Below are positions 1-7,710 of a DNA stretch of 37,465 nucleotides, piece by piece. The DNA lies in the NCBI GenBank assembly GCA_015232335.1, contig JADFZV010000032.1, positions 1-37,465 of the forward strand, in the 5' to 3' direction. Below the pieces are notes generated by a model. The model had not been told where the DNA came from and made no database searches. It saw only the letters and a list, made by a program, of their open reading frames with translations. Both the position numbers and the translations under genes were made by a program. Positions within the stretch are counted from its first letter, which is position 1; each line of letters begins with the position of its first letter. Source of the DNA: Alphaproteobacteria bacterium. GTDB lineage: Bacteria; Pseudomonadota; Alphaproteobacteria; Rhodospirillales; WMHbin7.

Positions 1-177
1 GCCTTCACGGCTTTCATAGGAGGTACTGTTCGCCGGGTCTTCAAAGTTCTTAAAGAACAAATTTGTAATTGCCTCAACAGCCTCTTCAAAATCGAGGAGC
101 GTGAGGTCAGGTAAAGGTGATGTAGGGCCTAAATCCAGGTCAGGGAAATCATTCAAATAATCATCTTCTTCAGCCAT
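1..177 (-). CDS. Hypothetical acidic protein (N-terminal 59 residues; runs off the left edge)
   Basis: An open frame on the minus strand begins at ATG 177-175 (MAEEDDYLNDFPDLDL...) and stays open to the window edge. A G-rich ribosome-binding stretch lies about 7 nt upstream, which favours this ATG over an in-frame ATG two codons earlier at 183. The visible part is strongly acidic (runs of Glu/Asp), has no signal peptide or membrane segment, and uses more AT-rich codons than its neighbours. I do not recognise the family. The lower GC could mean a recently acquired gene. Confidence 0.55.
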   Translation of the reverse strand, partial: MAEEDDYLNDFPDLDLGPTSPLPDLTLLDFEEAVEAITNLFFKNFEDPANSTSYESREG

Positions 178-279
178 TCCCATTCCCCCCTGCGCTGCCT
201 CGCAAAACCCTACACGCAAGTCATGGCGGGAACAATGGGTTGTGGCGGGTTCAACCCAAGCGTCAGGGTGGTGAATGGG

Positions 280-298
280 CCCCGGGTCAAGCTCGGGG
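280..298. repeat. Short extragenic palindrome (CCCCG...CGGGG)
   Basis: The arms CCCCG (280-284) and CGGGG (294-298) are perfect inverted repeats around a GGTCAAGCT loop and are followed by GTGACGG. Very similar CCCCGG/GATCAAG/CCGGGG elements are, from general knowledge, scattered in alphaproteobacterial intergenic DNA. Only one copy is visible here. Confidence 0.4.
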
Positions 299-329
299 TG
301 ACGGTATAATTCTGCTGTAGCTTTCTTCG

Positions 330-442
330 CCTCATTCTGAGGAGCCCCGAAGGGGCGTCTCGAAGGATGAAAAACGCTAATGGTCTTGCTTTGCCTCATC
401 CTTCGAGACGCGTCCCTTTCAGGGCCGCCCTCAGGATGAGGC
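330..442. repeat. Paired palindromic extragenic element, copy 1
   Basis: Two imperfect copies of the same unit face each other. The left unit (about 330-370) reads CCTCATTCTGAGGAG, a CCCCGAAGGGGC hairpin, then GTCTCGAAGGATGA. The right unit (about 393-442) is the inverse, with a different internal hairpin and the same CTTCGAGACG and CTGAGG/CCTCAG boxes. About 22 bp separate them. The arrangement resembles a bacterial interspersed mosaic element built from REP-like palindromes. A second diverged copy lies at 17407-17524, which confirms a dispersed family. Confidence 0.75.
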
Positions 443-574
443 AAAAGGGCTGGTTTGCAATCTAAACCGGACAGCCGAGGAGTTTGCCCCCCTCTTTACC
501 CCCGCTGTCCTTCAATCCGTGCTATCCATCATGCGCCTGACTATCTTGAGGCGGATTCCCGATAAGGATTTTTC

Positions 575-1162
575 ATGCTCGACCGCGAAACGGAACTGCT
601 CCTTTCCAAACTGAGAGAGGTGGAGGAAGCCTTGGAGCAAAGGCTGGAAGCCAAGCGGGTCGAATTCAATTACCGCGTCGAGCAAGGCAAGGTCGTTTTC
701 GAGACGGAAATCCGCGAACGTCACAAGCGCTTCAAGACCGGGCTGCTCACCTTCCTGCGCCAGTCGAAACTGTCGCGCCTGATCACTTCGCCGGTGATCT
801 ATTCGCTGATTCTGCCCTTCCTGATGCTCGACCTGTCGATCATCCTCTATCAGGCCGTCTGCTTTCCGATCTGGGGCATCAAATCCGTCCCGCGCTCCGA
901 CTATATCGTCATCGACCGCCACAAGCTGGCCTATCTCAATCTGGTCGAGAAGCTGAACTGCGTCTATTGCGGCTATGCCAATGGCTTGGCGGCCCTGGTG
1001 ACGGAAGTGGCCAGCCGCACCGAGCAATATTGGTGTCCGATCAAGCATGCAAGGCGCATCAAGAACGCCCATGCCCGCTATGGCCGCTTCGTCGATTACG
1101 GCGATGCCGAGGGCTTTCGCGCCCGTCTGGCGGAATTGCGCGACGAACTGAGCCGGTCTTAA
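575..1162 (+). CDS. Conserved membrane-associated hypothetical protein with a CxxC-type Cys cluster
   Basis: The protein has 195 residues and starts at ATG 575 after AAGGA. Residues 1-50 are a charged, probably coiled-coil region rich in Glu, Arg and Lys. A hydrophobic stretch at about 68-100 (SPVIYSLILPFLMLDLSIIL and onward) forms one or two membrane segments. After it comes NCVYCGYANG, a CxxC, and about 20 residues later EQYWCPIKHARR, giving three closely placed cysteines that could bind metal or a cluster. I recall this CGYANG...WCPIKH pattern from conserved uncharacterised proteobacterial proteins but know no function. Its stop codon overlaps that of convergent hemN by 3-4 bases. Confidence 0.8.
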   Translation: MLDRETELLLSKLREVEEALEQRLEAKRVEFNYRVEQGKVVFETEIRERHKRFKTGLLTFLRQSKLSRLITSPVIYSLILPFLMLDLSIILYQAVCFPIWGIKSVPRSDYIVIDRHKLAYLNLVEKLNCVYCGYANGLAALVTEVASRTEQYWCPIKHARRIKNAHARYGRFVDYGDAEGFRARLAELRDELSRS

Positions 1163-2508
1163 ACCGCTTTGGCGTGGCGTTGCTCGCCAGCCTTCAGATA
1201 TTGATCAAAGGCGGCGCAGACGGCGCGCACCAAGGGCCTGCCATCATCGGTAACGGTGATGATGTTGCCCGCCAGGGTGCAGATGCCATCTTCGGCCAGG
1301 GGTTTCAAGGCCGACAACTCGGACGCGAAATGCGCCGCCGTCTTTCCAAAGGGCGCCGTCACGCCGTCCAGATCCACCGCCAGATCGCACATCAACCGCT
1401 CGATCACGGCACGGCGCAGCTTGTCTTCATCGGAGACGCCAACACCGCGCATGACGGCCAGATGGCCTTCGCGGATGATGCGCTTATAAGCGTCGATGCT
1501 GCCTTCGTTGCCAACATATCCCTGCGGCAGCGCCCCGATCGACGAGGCGCCGAAACCGATCAGGGCCGAGGCGCTGTCGGTGGTATAGCCCTGGAAATTG
1601 CGGTAAAGACGTTTTTCGCGAAGTGCTACCGCCAGGGCATCATCGGGGGCGGCGAAATGGTCGAGCCCCACGGCAACATAGCCCAGTTCGACCAGGCGCT
1701 TGGTGGCGGACAGATATTGCCGCCAGCGCTCGGGCACATCGGGCAGAGCCTTCGTATCGATCAGGCGCTGATGCTTCTTCATCCAGGGCACATGGGCATA
1801 GCCGAACAGGGCTACGCGCTGAGGCTTCAGTCCCGCCGCCTTCTCCACCAGATGCACCACACTGGCTTCGGTCTGATGCGGCAGGCCGTAGACCAGATCG
1901 ATATTGATCTCGTGGATGCCCGCGCTCTTGAGCCAGCCGATGACGCGCTGGCTGACCTCGTAGGGCTGAATACGGTTGATCGCCTTTTGCACACGCTCGT
2001 CGAAATCCTGAACCCCGATGCTGGCCCGATTGACCCCAGCCTTGGCCATGGCTTGCACATAGGCTTCGTCGGCGGTGCGGGGATCAAGCTCCACCGCCAC
2101 CTCGGCATCCGCCACCACGTCGAAACGGGCGCGCAAGATATCGAGCGTGCGCATCAGATCATCGGGCGACAGGATGGTCGGGCTGCCGCCGCCGAAATGG
2201 ACATGACGTGCCTTGCGCTTGCCTCCCAGACGCTGGGCCACCATCTCGACCTCGGCTAGCAACACCTCAAGGTAATCGGCCACCGGCTGATAGCGCTGGG
2301 TGATCTTGGTGTGGCAGCCGCAGAACCAGCACATCTCTGCGCAATAGGCGATGTGCAGATAAAGCGAGAGCGGCAACTCCTGGGGCAACGCCGCCAGCCA
2401 GCCCTCATAGACCTTCGCATCCACCTTCGGGCCGAAATGAGGCGCCGTGGGGTAAGAGGTATAGCGCGGCAGGCGCAGGTCGTATTTGTCGATCAGATCT
2501 AAACGCAT
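1159..2508 (-). CDS. hemN: Oxygen-independent coproporphyrinogen III dehydrogenase HemN
   Basis: This radical SAM enzyme converts coproporphyrinogen III to protoporphyrinogen IX by two oxidative decarboxylations in heme synthesis without oxygen. The 449-residue length matches the family (about 457 in E. coli). The cluster motif CxxxCxxC is at C56, C60 and C63 (YCAEMCWFCGC). The SAM-binding GGGSP is at 106-110, and the N-terminal YDLRLPRYTSYPTA block is characteristic of true HemN rather than HemW. It is transcribed away from gph across a 74-bp divergent gap. Its 3' end overlaps the upstream plus-strand gene's stop codon. The neighbouring hemerythrin gene also suits a microaerobic lifestyle. 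Confidence 0.95.
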   Translation of the reverse strand: MRLDLIDKYDLRLPRYTSYPTAPHFGPKVDAKVYEGWLAALPQELPLSLYLHIAYCAEMCWFCGCHTKITQRYQPVADYLEVLLAEVEMVAQRLGGKRKARHVHFGGGSPTILSPDDLMRTLDILRARFDVVADAEVAVELDPRTADEAYVQAMAKAGVNRASIGVQDFDERVQKAINRIQPYEVSQRVIGWLKSAGIHEINIDLVYGLPHQTEASVVHLVEKAAGLKPQRVALFGYAHVPWMKKHQRLIDTKALPDVPERWRQYLSATKRLVELGYVAVGLDHFAAPDDALAVALREKRLYRNFQGYTTDSASALIGFGASSIGALPQGYVGNEGSIDAYKRIIREGHLAVMRGVGVSDEDKLRRAVIERLMCDLAVDLDGVTAPFGKTAAHFASELSALKPLAEDGICTLAGNIITVTDDGRPLVRAVCAAFDQYLKAGEQRHAKAV

Positions 2509-2582
2509 GCCCCGAGTCTAGCCTCTTAGCCCCAGCCAGGGCAACCCTTGAAGGTCTGGGGATTTGGGGCTAGCTTTCCCGC

Positions 2583-3269
2583 ATGAAACGCCCCTTCATC
2601 CTGTTCGATCTGGATGGCACGCTGGTCAACAGCCTGCCCGATCTGGCCCATGCGCTTAATCTGCAACTGGCGGAGGCGGGTCTTCGAGCCCTGGACGAAT
2701 CCGAAGTGCGCCTGATGATCGGCGACGGGGCTAAAAAGCTGGTGGAAAGGGCCTTTGCTGCCACCGGGCGCCCTTTGCCGTCCGATCCCGCCCCCGCCAT
2801 CGCCCGCTTTATCGAGCTTTACGAAAACGGCCCCGCCCAGCGCACAACGGTCTATCCCGGCGTCCTCGAAACCCTGGCGGACCTCAGGCAGGCGGGCCTG
2901 CATCTTGCCGTCGTCACCAACAAGCCGCAGAACGCCAGCTTGAAGGTGCTGGCAGGGCTTGGGCTCTCCCAATTCTTCGATGCCGTCGTGGGGGCGGGTG
3001 CCTCGCCCGCATTGAAACCCGATCCGGCACCCTTGAAGGCGGCCCTCGACCTCATGCAGGCAAGCCCCGATCAAGCCATCATGGTGGGCGACAACGCCAA
3101 CGACGTCGCCGCCGCCAGGGCTCTGGGCATTCCCGTCATCGTCGTGACCTACGGCTATGCCCGCTCTGAACCAGCCCAACTGGGAGCCGATGCGCTGATC
3201 GACGTCTTCGGTGATCTGCCACAGGCCCTTGACCATTTCACAAGCGATAACTTTTTTTCCGGGCCTTGA
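2583..3269 (+). CDS. gph: Phosphoglycolate phosphatase (HAD superfamily)
   Basis: The 228-residue cytosolic HAD hydrolase probably removes phosphate from 2-phosphoglycolate, a product of DNA-end repair or of RuBisCO oxygenation. The nucleophile motif DLDGTLVNS is at residues 9-17, with the catalytic Asp pair D9 and D11. Motif II is VVTNKPQ, and the motif III/IV region is KPDPAP followed by MVGDNANDVAAARALG. The helical cap between residues 15 and 90 is typical of Gph/PGPase. The ATG at 2583 has only a weak upstream ribosome-binding sequence. The specific substrate is inferred from family resemblance; related HAD phosphatases are hard to separate by sequence. Confidence 0.88.
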   Translation: MKRPFILFDLDGTLVNSLPDLAHALNLQLAEAGLRALDESEVRLMIGDGAKKLVERAFAATGRPLPSDPAPAIARFIELYENGPAQRTTVYPGVLETLADLRQAGLHLAVVTNKPQNASLKVLAGLGLSQFFDAVVGAGASPALKPDPAPLKAALDLMQASPDQAIMVGDNANDVAAARALGIPVIVVTYGYARSEPAQLGADALIDVFGDLPQALDHFTSDNFFSGP

Positions 3270-3331
3270 TTCAAAGGCCATGGCACCCCTTCTTCATGAG
3301 CAGAACAACACTTTTGAAGCGGGGCTGTGGC

Positions 3332-3742
3332 GTGAAACCAATACCCATTGTCTGGACAGATGCCCTAAGTATCGGCATACAGGAACTTGATGAGGGGCAC
3401 AGGCGTCTGATTGATCTTGTCAACGTCCTGTTTGAAAATGCCTTTTCAGAGGGGCCGCCCCTGGATATGGAAAAAGCGGTGGCGCGCCTGATGGCGCACA
3501 CGCTGGCCCATTTCGCCCATGAGGAGGCTTATCTGCACAGCCAAAGCCCCACTGCCAGTACTCATCACCAAGCAGAACATATCCGCCTGTTCGCAGAGCT
3601 GGAAACCATCTGCAAGCGGCTGCTGAGGGAAGGCGGCAAGGAGTTGGACAGCGCCACGGCGGCCTTTCTGCGCCAGTGGATGGTGGCGCATATCATGTCT
3701 CACGACAAACGAGATTCGGCGCTTCTGTTACAGGCGTCTTGA
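3332..3742 (+). CDS. Bacteriohemerythrin (O2-binding diiron protein)
   Basis: This single-domain hemerythrin binds O2 reversibly at a non-heme diiron site and usually serves O2 storage or delivery. All seven expected ligands are visible in order: His of DEGHRRLI, His and Glu of HFAHEEAYL, the two His of HHQAEH, and His and Asp of HIMSHDKRD. The family-typical start IVWTDALSIGIQELDEGH places the beginning near GTG 3332 (136 residues), preceded by a GCGGGG stretch. An in-frame ATG at 3296 would add 12 residues. It lies downstream of gph. Its last 50 bp overlap the 3' end of the convergent TPR-glycosyltransferase gene, an unusually long tail overlap. Confidence 0.88.
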   Translation: MKPIPIVWTDALSIGIQELDEGHRRLIDLVNVLFENAFSEGPPLDMEKAVARLMAHTLAHFAHEEAYLHSQSPTASTHHQAEHIRLFAELETICKRLLREGGKELDSATAAFLRQWMVAHIMSHDKRDSALLLQAS

Positions 3743-5171
3743 CCTCACCTACGATCAGATTGGGCGGATAGACAAGCTCTTCGGAAAGAGCGCCGCGATT
3801 GCTTGGATAGCCGTAGGCATCATCGGGAAACGCCCCCTCTTTCAGCGCGAGGCCTGCGGCGGCCAGCACCGAATAAAGCGCTGTCTGATCGAAAAAGCCG
3901 AACATTTGCCGTTTGGCCACGAAATGCGCCAGATAGCGCGCCAGCAAATCGGTAAAGCTCTTTCCGCCCGGCGTTGGACTAACCCCCACCAGATTGGCCT
4001 GCGGCTGATTCCAGGGATCGACCATCCGCCCTTTCAAGCGCCGGATCGCCATGTCCGCCCCTGACATCGCCGCCCAGAGGGGAGTCAGCGGTTTCAGCAA
4101 GACGGCGTCGATATCCATCACCAGAAGCGGACGCCCATAGGCATCGAGCAGGCGGGGCAGGGCCAGAAATCGCGCCGAAGCATAGTAGGTGTTGACGAAA
4201 TTGCGCGAGCAGCCGTCGAATTCAGGGGTCTCCACGCTGATCCCAGCCCCCATGGCCCTGGCGGCTTTAAGACAGGCGGCATCGGGATGGACTAAATGCA
4301 CATGCAGGCCGGTCTTTCCATCCTCGCAACGGACAAGAGACTGATGCAGCGTTGCCGCATACCGGGAGAAATAGCCCGCATCACAGCCCACCACCACCAC
4401 CGGCCCGGAAACAGGGGACAAATTCAGAATCTCCAGCGCAGGACGATGTTCTTCCAGGCTCTGAAAGAATCCGGGGGACAGGCGAATGCCCGTCTCCACC
4501 CAGTCGGCACGCTCGCGGGCCTTTAGAAATTCCGCTTCGGCACCCTGCAACTCCCCTGCCGTAGCCAGCAGGCATCCGGCCCGGGAATGGGCGAAGGGAA
4601 GATCGGGACGAAGTGCTTGGGCCGAGCGATAGGCCGCCAAGGCCTCATCACTCATGCCCATGGCACGCGCCTCGTTGCCCTTGGCGATGGCACCAACATA
4701 GCCCTCTCCAAGTTCGGCAATCTCGTTCAGAGCCTGCCAGAGGATGTTGTGAAGGCGAAAATCCTTAGGCTTGAGCAGCCAGGCTTCCAGCCAGGCCTCG
4801 GCCGCCGCGATTCCCCGCCCTTGGGCCTGATGGGCCGAGGCTAGGCCAAGACGCGCTTCCAGGCTGTCCGGAAGAAATTGTACCGCCTTCGCAAAAGCCT
4901 CGCCCGCCCGCTGGGTGTCCTGACCGGCTTCCGCCACCAGCCCCAGCCCCAACCAGGCGCCACCGTTTTCTGGCTGGGCTTTCAGGACATCCTTGAAAGC
5001 CTGCCCGGCTTCCTCCAAGCGCCCCTGGCGGCGCAAACTCTCGGCCAGCAAATGCAGGGCCTCAGCCCCCTCGCCCCCGGCGGCCAGGGATTGCCGGGCC
5101 AATTCCTCGGCCCCCCTGGCGTCACCAAGGTCCAGAAAGCGTTTTGCGGAAAGAAGATAGGGATCGGCCAT
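3693..5171 (-). CDS. TPR-repeat protein with a C-terminal glycosyltransferase-like domain
   Basis: From ATG 5171 (after AAGG) the protein has about 492 residues. Roughly residues 1-220 are tetratricopeptide-like helical repeats (LARQSLAAG, LLAESLRRQGRLEEAGQAFKD, AWLGLGLVAEA). The C-terminal half begins VVVVGCDAGYFSRYAATLHQSL, resembling the first strand and helix of a GT-A nucleotide-sugar fold. It also contains LLVMDIDAVLLKPL, whose DID looks like the metal-binding DxD motif, and DQTALYSVL, typical of GT8-like enzymes. It may therefore be a cytosolic sugar transferase for surface glycans or flagellin, with TPRs for protein contact. Donor and acceptor are unknown. The 3' end overlaps the hemerythrin gene. 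Confidence 0.75.
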   Translation of the reverse strand: MADPYLLSAKRFLDLGDARGAEELARQSLAAGGEGAEALHLLAESLRRQGRLEEAGQAFKDVLKAQPENGGAWLGLGLVAEAGQDTQRAGEAFAKAVQFLPDSLEARLGLASAHQAQGRGIAAAEAWLEAWLLKPKDFRLHNILWQALNEIAELGEGYVGAIAKGNEARAMGMSDEALAAYRSAQALRPDLPFAHSRAGCLLATAGELQGAEAEFLKARERADWVETGIRLSPGFFQSLEEHRPALEILNLSPVSGPVVVVGCDAGYFSRYAATLHQSLVRCEDGKTGLHVHLVHPDAACLKAARAMGAGISVETPEFDGCSRNFVNTYYASARFLALPRLLDAYGRPLLVMDIDAVLLKPLTPLWAAMSGADMAIRRLKGRMVDPWNQPQANLVGVSPTPGGKSFTDLLARYLAHFVAKRQMFGFFDQTALYSVLAAAGLALKEGAFPDDAYGYPSNRGALSEELVYPPNLIVGEVKTPVTEAPNLVCRET

Positions 5172-5199
5172 GCCTTGACTATATCTCCCTCCCAAGCCC

Positions 5200-5228
5200 T
5201 TCCCAAGACCTCTCGAAGGCCTTATATT
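5200..5228 (+). promoter_or_regulatory. Probable sigma-70 type promoter of ssrA
   Basis: TTCCCA (5200-5205, 4 of 6 to TTGACA) and TATATT (5223-5228, 5 of 6 to TATAAT) are separated by exactly 17 bp. A start near 5235 falls at the expected beginning of the acceptor piece of the tmRNA precursor. Confidence 0.5.
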
Positions 5229-5233
5229 CGGAA

Positions 5234-5535
5234 GTGCCGGGCAACCGGCTATGGCGCTAAACGCCCTGCAGAATAAACATTGCGGACCCGGGGGCGGTAC
5301 CCGGCGCCTCCACCATTTTCCGGCCCCTGGGCCGGTTTCGGGGGCGAAACAGGATCGACGCGTGTGGTAAAGGCATGGTTTGTGCTCGGCATGGTTCCGC
5401 CGTTATCGGGCCGTTTCACAAGAGCCAACGACAACGAGGCTCTCGCCATTGCTGCGTAACCGACGCCCCTAACGGGGCATGGTTATAAGCTTTAGCGCGG
5501 TCCGGGGGGCACCGGGCAACAGAAGCCCCCCACTT
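5234..5535 (+). ncRNA. ssrA: tmRNA, circularly permuted two-piece form
   Basis: tmRNA rescues stalled ribosomes and adds a degradation tag. The gene is in alphaproteobacterial permuted order. The acceptor piece comes first and ends in an encoded CCA at 5313-5315 (CGCCTCCACCA). A spacer of about 24 nt with a GGCCCCTGGGCC hairpin follows. The coding piece then starts at 5340 with GGGGGCGAAACAGGATCGAC. GGGGGCG pairs with CGCCTCC over 7 bp with one G-U, rebuilding the tRNA-like acceptor stem. The tag frame is 5424-5459: ANDNEALAIAA then TAA. The T-arm is CCGGG-GGCGGTA-CCCGG, so the loop lacks the usual TTC. A GGGGGGC...GCCCCCC pairing at 5504-5531 closes the 3' region. Exact ends are estimates. 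Confidence 0.93.
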
Positions 5536-5540
5536 ATTTT
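5504..5540 (+). terminator. 3' hairpin/pseudoknot stem of ssrA, possible terminator
   Basis: GGGGGGC (5504-5510) pairs with GCCCCCC (5525-5531) around ACCGGGCAACAGAA, and ACTTATTTT follows. The stem-loop is part of the tmRNA fold and, with the T-rich stretch, may also end transcription before sspB. Confidence 0.4.
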
Positions 5541-5577
5541 GACTGGTACCTGGTTCTTCTTTTGGCGATGGGGCGGC

Positions 5578-6042
5578 ATGAACGAAAGCGTCTTCAGATA
5601 CGACAAGATGGTCGAAGACGCGCTGAAGGGCGTCGTGCGCCAGTGCCTGACACAGGTGGCCAAGCGGGGCATGCTTCCCGGCCAGCATCACTTCTACATC
5701 ACCTATCGTACGCGCCATTCCGGTGTTGCACTTCCGGTGCATCTGCGCGAACGCTACCCCGAAGAGATCACCATCGTGCTGCAGCACCAGTTCTGGAATC
5801 TGGACGTGGGCGAGGAAGGTTTCTCGGTCGGGCTGTCGTTTGGCGGCAAGCAGGAAACCCTGGTGGTGCCTTATGCCGCCATCACCGCCTTCGCCGATCC
5901 GTCCTGCAAATTCGGTTTGCAATTCCAAACCGAGATCGTAAGCGATCCTGAAGCCAAGACCGAGCCCGCCCCTTTAAGTCCGGCCCCTGCCAAGGACGGC
6001 GAAAGCAAGGTGGTGGCGCTGGACGCCTTTCGCAAGAAATGA
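5578..6042 (+). CDS. sspB: SspB, ClpXP adaptor for ssrA-tagged proteins (alpha type)
   Basis: SspB tethers ssrA-tagged proteins to ClpX and speeds their degradation. From ATG 5578 it has 154 residues. The fold region carries the alpha-SspB signature blocks: FRYDKMVEDALKGVVRQ, HHFYITYRTRHSGVALP, YPEEITIVLQHQFWNL, and SVGLSFGG...LVVPYAAITAFADPS. A flexible, Pro/Ala-rich linker leads to KVVALDAFRKK at the C terminus, the position and style of the ClpX-binding XB peptide. The upstream frame is open to 5479 but overlaps ssrA and lacks homology, so the ATG at 5578 is preferred. It sits 43 bp downstream of ssrA, so tag and adaptor genes are neighbours. Confidence 0.93.
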   Translation: MNESVFRYDKMVEDALKGVVRQCLTQVAKRGMLPGQHHFYITYRTRHSGVALPVHLRERYPEEITIVLQHQFWNLDVGEEGFSVGLSFGGKQETLVVPYAAITAFADPSCKFGLQFQTEIVSDPEAKTEPAPLSPAPAKDGESKVVALDAFRKK

Positions 6043-6063
6043 CTTTTCCAAAACGGGGTAATC

Positions 6064-7674
6064 ATGGCCGAAACAGCCTTTTGTGAAATGTTCCCGCTTA
6101 CCCCTGAAACCACGGGCTATCGCCAGATCGCCAAGGATCATGTGGGTGTCGAGAAATTCAAGGGCAGGGATGTTCTGATCGTCGAGCCCAAGGCGCTGGA
6201 GATTCTGGCCTTCGAAGGCTTCAAGGATATTTCGCATCTTCTGCGCCCCAGCCATCTGGCGCAACTGGCAGCCATTCTGAAAGACCCAGAGGCCTCCGAG
6301 AACGACCGTTTCGTCGCCTTCGACATGCTGAAGAACGCCAATATCGCGGCAGGCATGAAACTGCCCATGTGCCAAGATACCGGCACCGCCATCGTGACCG
6401 CCAAAAAGGGCGGACAGGTCTGGACCGGCGGCGGCGACGAAGCCGCCCTATCGGCAGGGATCAGTCGCGCCTATACGGAACTCAATCTGCGCTACAGCCA
6501 GGTGGCGCCGGTCTCGATGTATGAGGAAGTGAATACCGGCAACAATCTTCCAGCACAGATCGATATCTCCGCCGTGGATGGCGATGCCTATAAATTCCTG
6601 TTCATGGCCAAGGGCGGCGGCTCGGCCAACAAGACCTATCTCTATCAGCAGACCAAGGCGCTTTTAAATCCCGACAGCTTGCTGAAGTTCCTGGATATCC
6701 AGATTCGCACGCTGGGCACCGCAGCCTGCCCGCCCTATCATCTGGCCATCGTCATCGGCGGCACCTCGGCCGAGATGTGCTTGAAGACGGTGAAACTGGC
6801 CTCGGCGCGCTATCTCGACGGACTTCCCACCAAGGGTTCGAAGGCTGCGCATGCCATTCGCGATCCCGAACTGGAAGCCATCGTCCACAAGATGACCCAG
6901 AATATGGGCCTGGGGGCGCAGTTCGGCGGCAAGTATTTCTGCCATGACGTGCGCGTGATCCGCCTGCCCCGCCACGGCGCCTCGTTGCCCGTGGGCATCG
7001 GCGTCTCCTGCTCTGCCGACCGTCAGGCCGTGGCCAAGATCACCAAGGACGGCTTGTTCCTGGAGGCTTTGGAAACCGATCCCTCGAAGTATTTGCCCGA
7101 TATCGACGAGAGCAAGATGGGCGGCGAGGTGGTGAAAATCGACTTGTCAAAGCCGATGAGTGAAATTCGCAAGACACTCTCGCAATATCCCATCAAAACA
7201 CGCCTGTCGCTCACCGGCACCCTGATCGTGGCCCGCGATATCGCACACGCGAAACTGAAGGAGCGCCTGGATAGCGGCCAGGGACTGCCGCAATATTTCA
7301 AGGACCATCCGGTCTATTACGCCGGACCCGCCAAGACACCTTCCGGCATGGCCTCGGGCTCGTTCGGCCCCACCACGGCAGGAAGGATGGACAGCTATGT
7401 CGATCTATTCCAGGCCCATGGCGGCAGCATGGTCATGCTGGCCAAGGGCAACCGCTCGAAATCGGTGACCGAGGCCTGCAAGAAGCATGGCGGCTTCTAT
7501 CTGGGCTCGATCGGCGGCTCGGCGGCGCGTCTGGCCCAGGATTGCATCCGAAAGGTCGAGGTTCTGGAATATCCCGAACTGGGCATGGAAGCGGTGTGGA
7601 AGATCGAGGTCGAAAACTTCCCCGCCTTCATCATCGTCGATGACAAGGGCAACGACTTCTTCGAGAAGCTATAA
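6064..7674 (+). CDS. fumA: Fumarate hydratase, class I (iron-sulfur)
   Basis: This enzyme interconverts fumarate and malate in the TCA cycle through an oxygen-sensitive 4Fe-4S cluster. The 536 residues match the single-chain FumA/FumB class (548 in E. coli). The three cluster cysteines sit where expected: C103 (PMCQDTGTA), C222 (TAACPPYH) and C316 (VSCSADRQ). The N-terminal alpha domain spans about 1-330 and the C-terminal beta domain about 340-536, with [13 protein letters not shown] and [10 protein letters not shown] blocks typical of the C-terminal fumarase/tartrate dehydratase fold. It starts 21 bp after sspB and may be co-transcribed with it. The symbol fumA marks the class, not a tested orthologue. 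Confidence 0.93.
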   Translation: MAETAFCEMFPLTPETTGYRQIAKDHVGVEKFKGRDVLIVEPKALEILAFEGFKDISHLLRPSHLAQLAAILKDPEASENDRFVAFDMLKNANIAAGMKLPMCQDTGTAIVTAKKGGQVWTGGGDEAALSAGISRAYTELNLRYSQVAPVSMYEEVNTGNNLPAQIDISAVDGDAYKFLFMAKGGGSANKTYLYQQTKALLNPDSLLKFLDIQIRTLGTAACPPYHLAIVIGGTSAEMCLKTVKLASARYLDGLPTKGSKAAHAIRDPELEAIVHKMTQNMGLGAQFGGKYFCHDVRVIRLPRHGASLPVGIGVSCSADRQAVAKITKDGLFLEALETDPSKYLPDIDESKMGGEVVKIDLSKPMSEIRKTLSQYPIKTRLSLTGTLIVARDIAHAKLKERLDSGQGLPQYFKDHPVYYAGPAKTPSGMASGSFGPTTAGRMDSYVDLFQAHGGSMVMLAKGNRSKSVTEACKKHGGFYLGSIGGSAARLAQDCIRKVEVLEYPELGMEAVWKIEVENFPAFIIVDDKGNDFFEKL

Positions 7675-7710
7675 GCGCCCGCCCAAACCGCCTTCACGGA
7701 GGAAAGCCTG

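Larger units (their letters stand above)
184..574. other. Intergenic region with extragenic palindromes, no gene seen
   Basis: This 391-bp gap separates the divergent genes at 177 (minus) and 575 (plus). I see no convincing coding frame. It contains a short palindrome at 280-298 (CCCCG...CGGGG around GGTCAAGCT) and the paired repeat at 330-442 described separately. An AAGGA ribosome-binding site precedes the gene at 575. No promoter stands out. Confidence 0.5.

Noticed and set aside
967..2259. Long plus-strand frame (430 codons) opposite hemN
   Set aside because: It overlaps hemN in full and has no recognisable motif; HemN's cluster and SAM motifs decide the strand.
3266..3331. Extension of the hemerythrin frame to TTG 3266 or ATG 3296
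   Set aside because: The added residues lie before the conserved family start, and the TTG overlaps the gph stop codon; GTG 3332 fits better.
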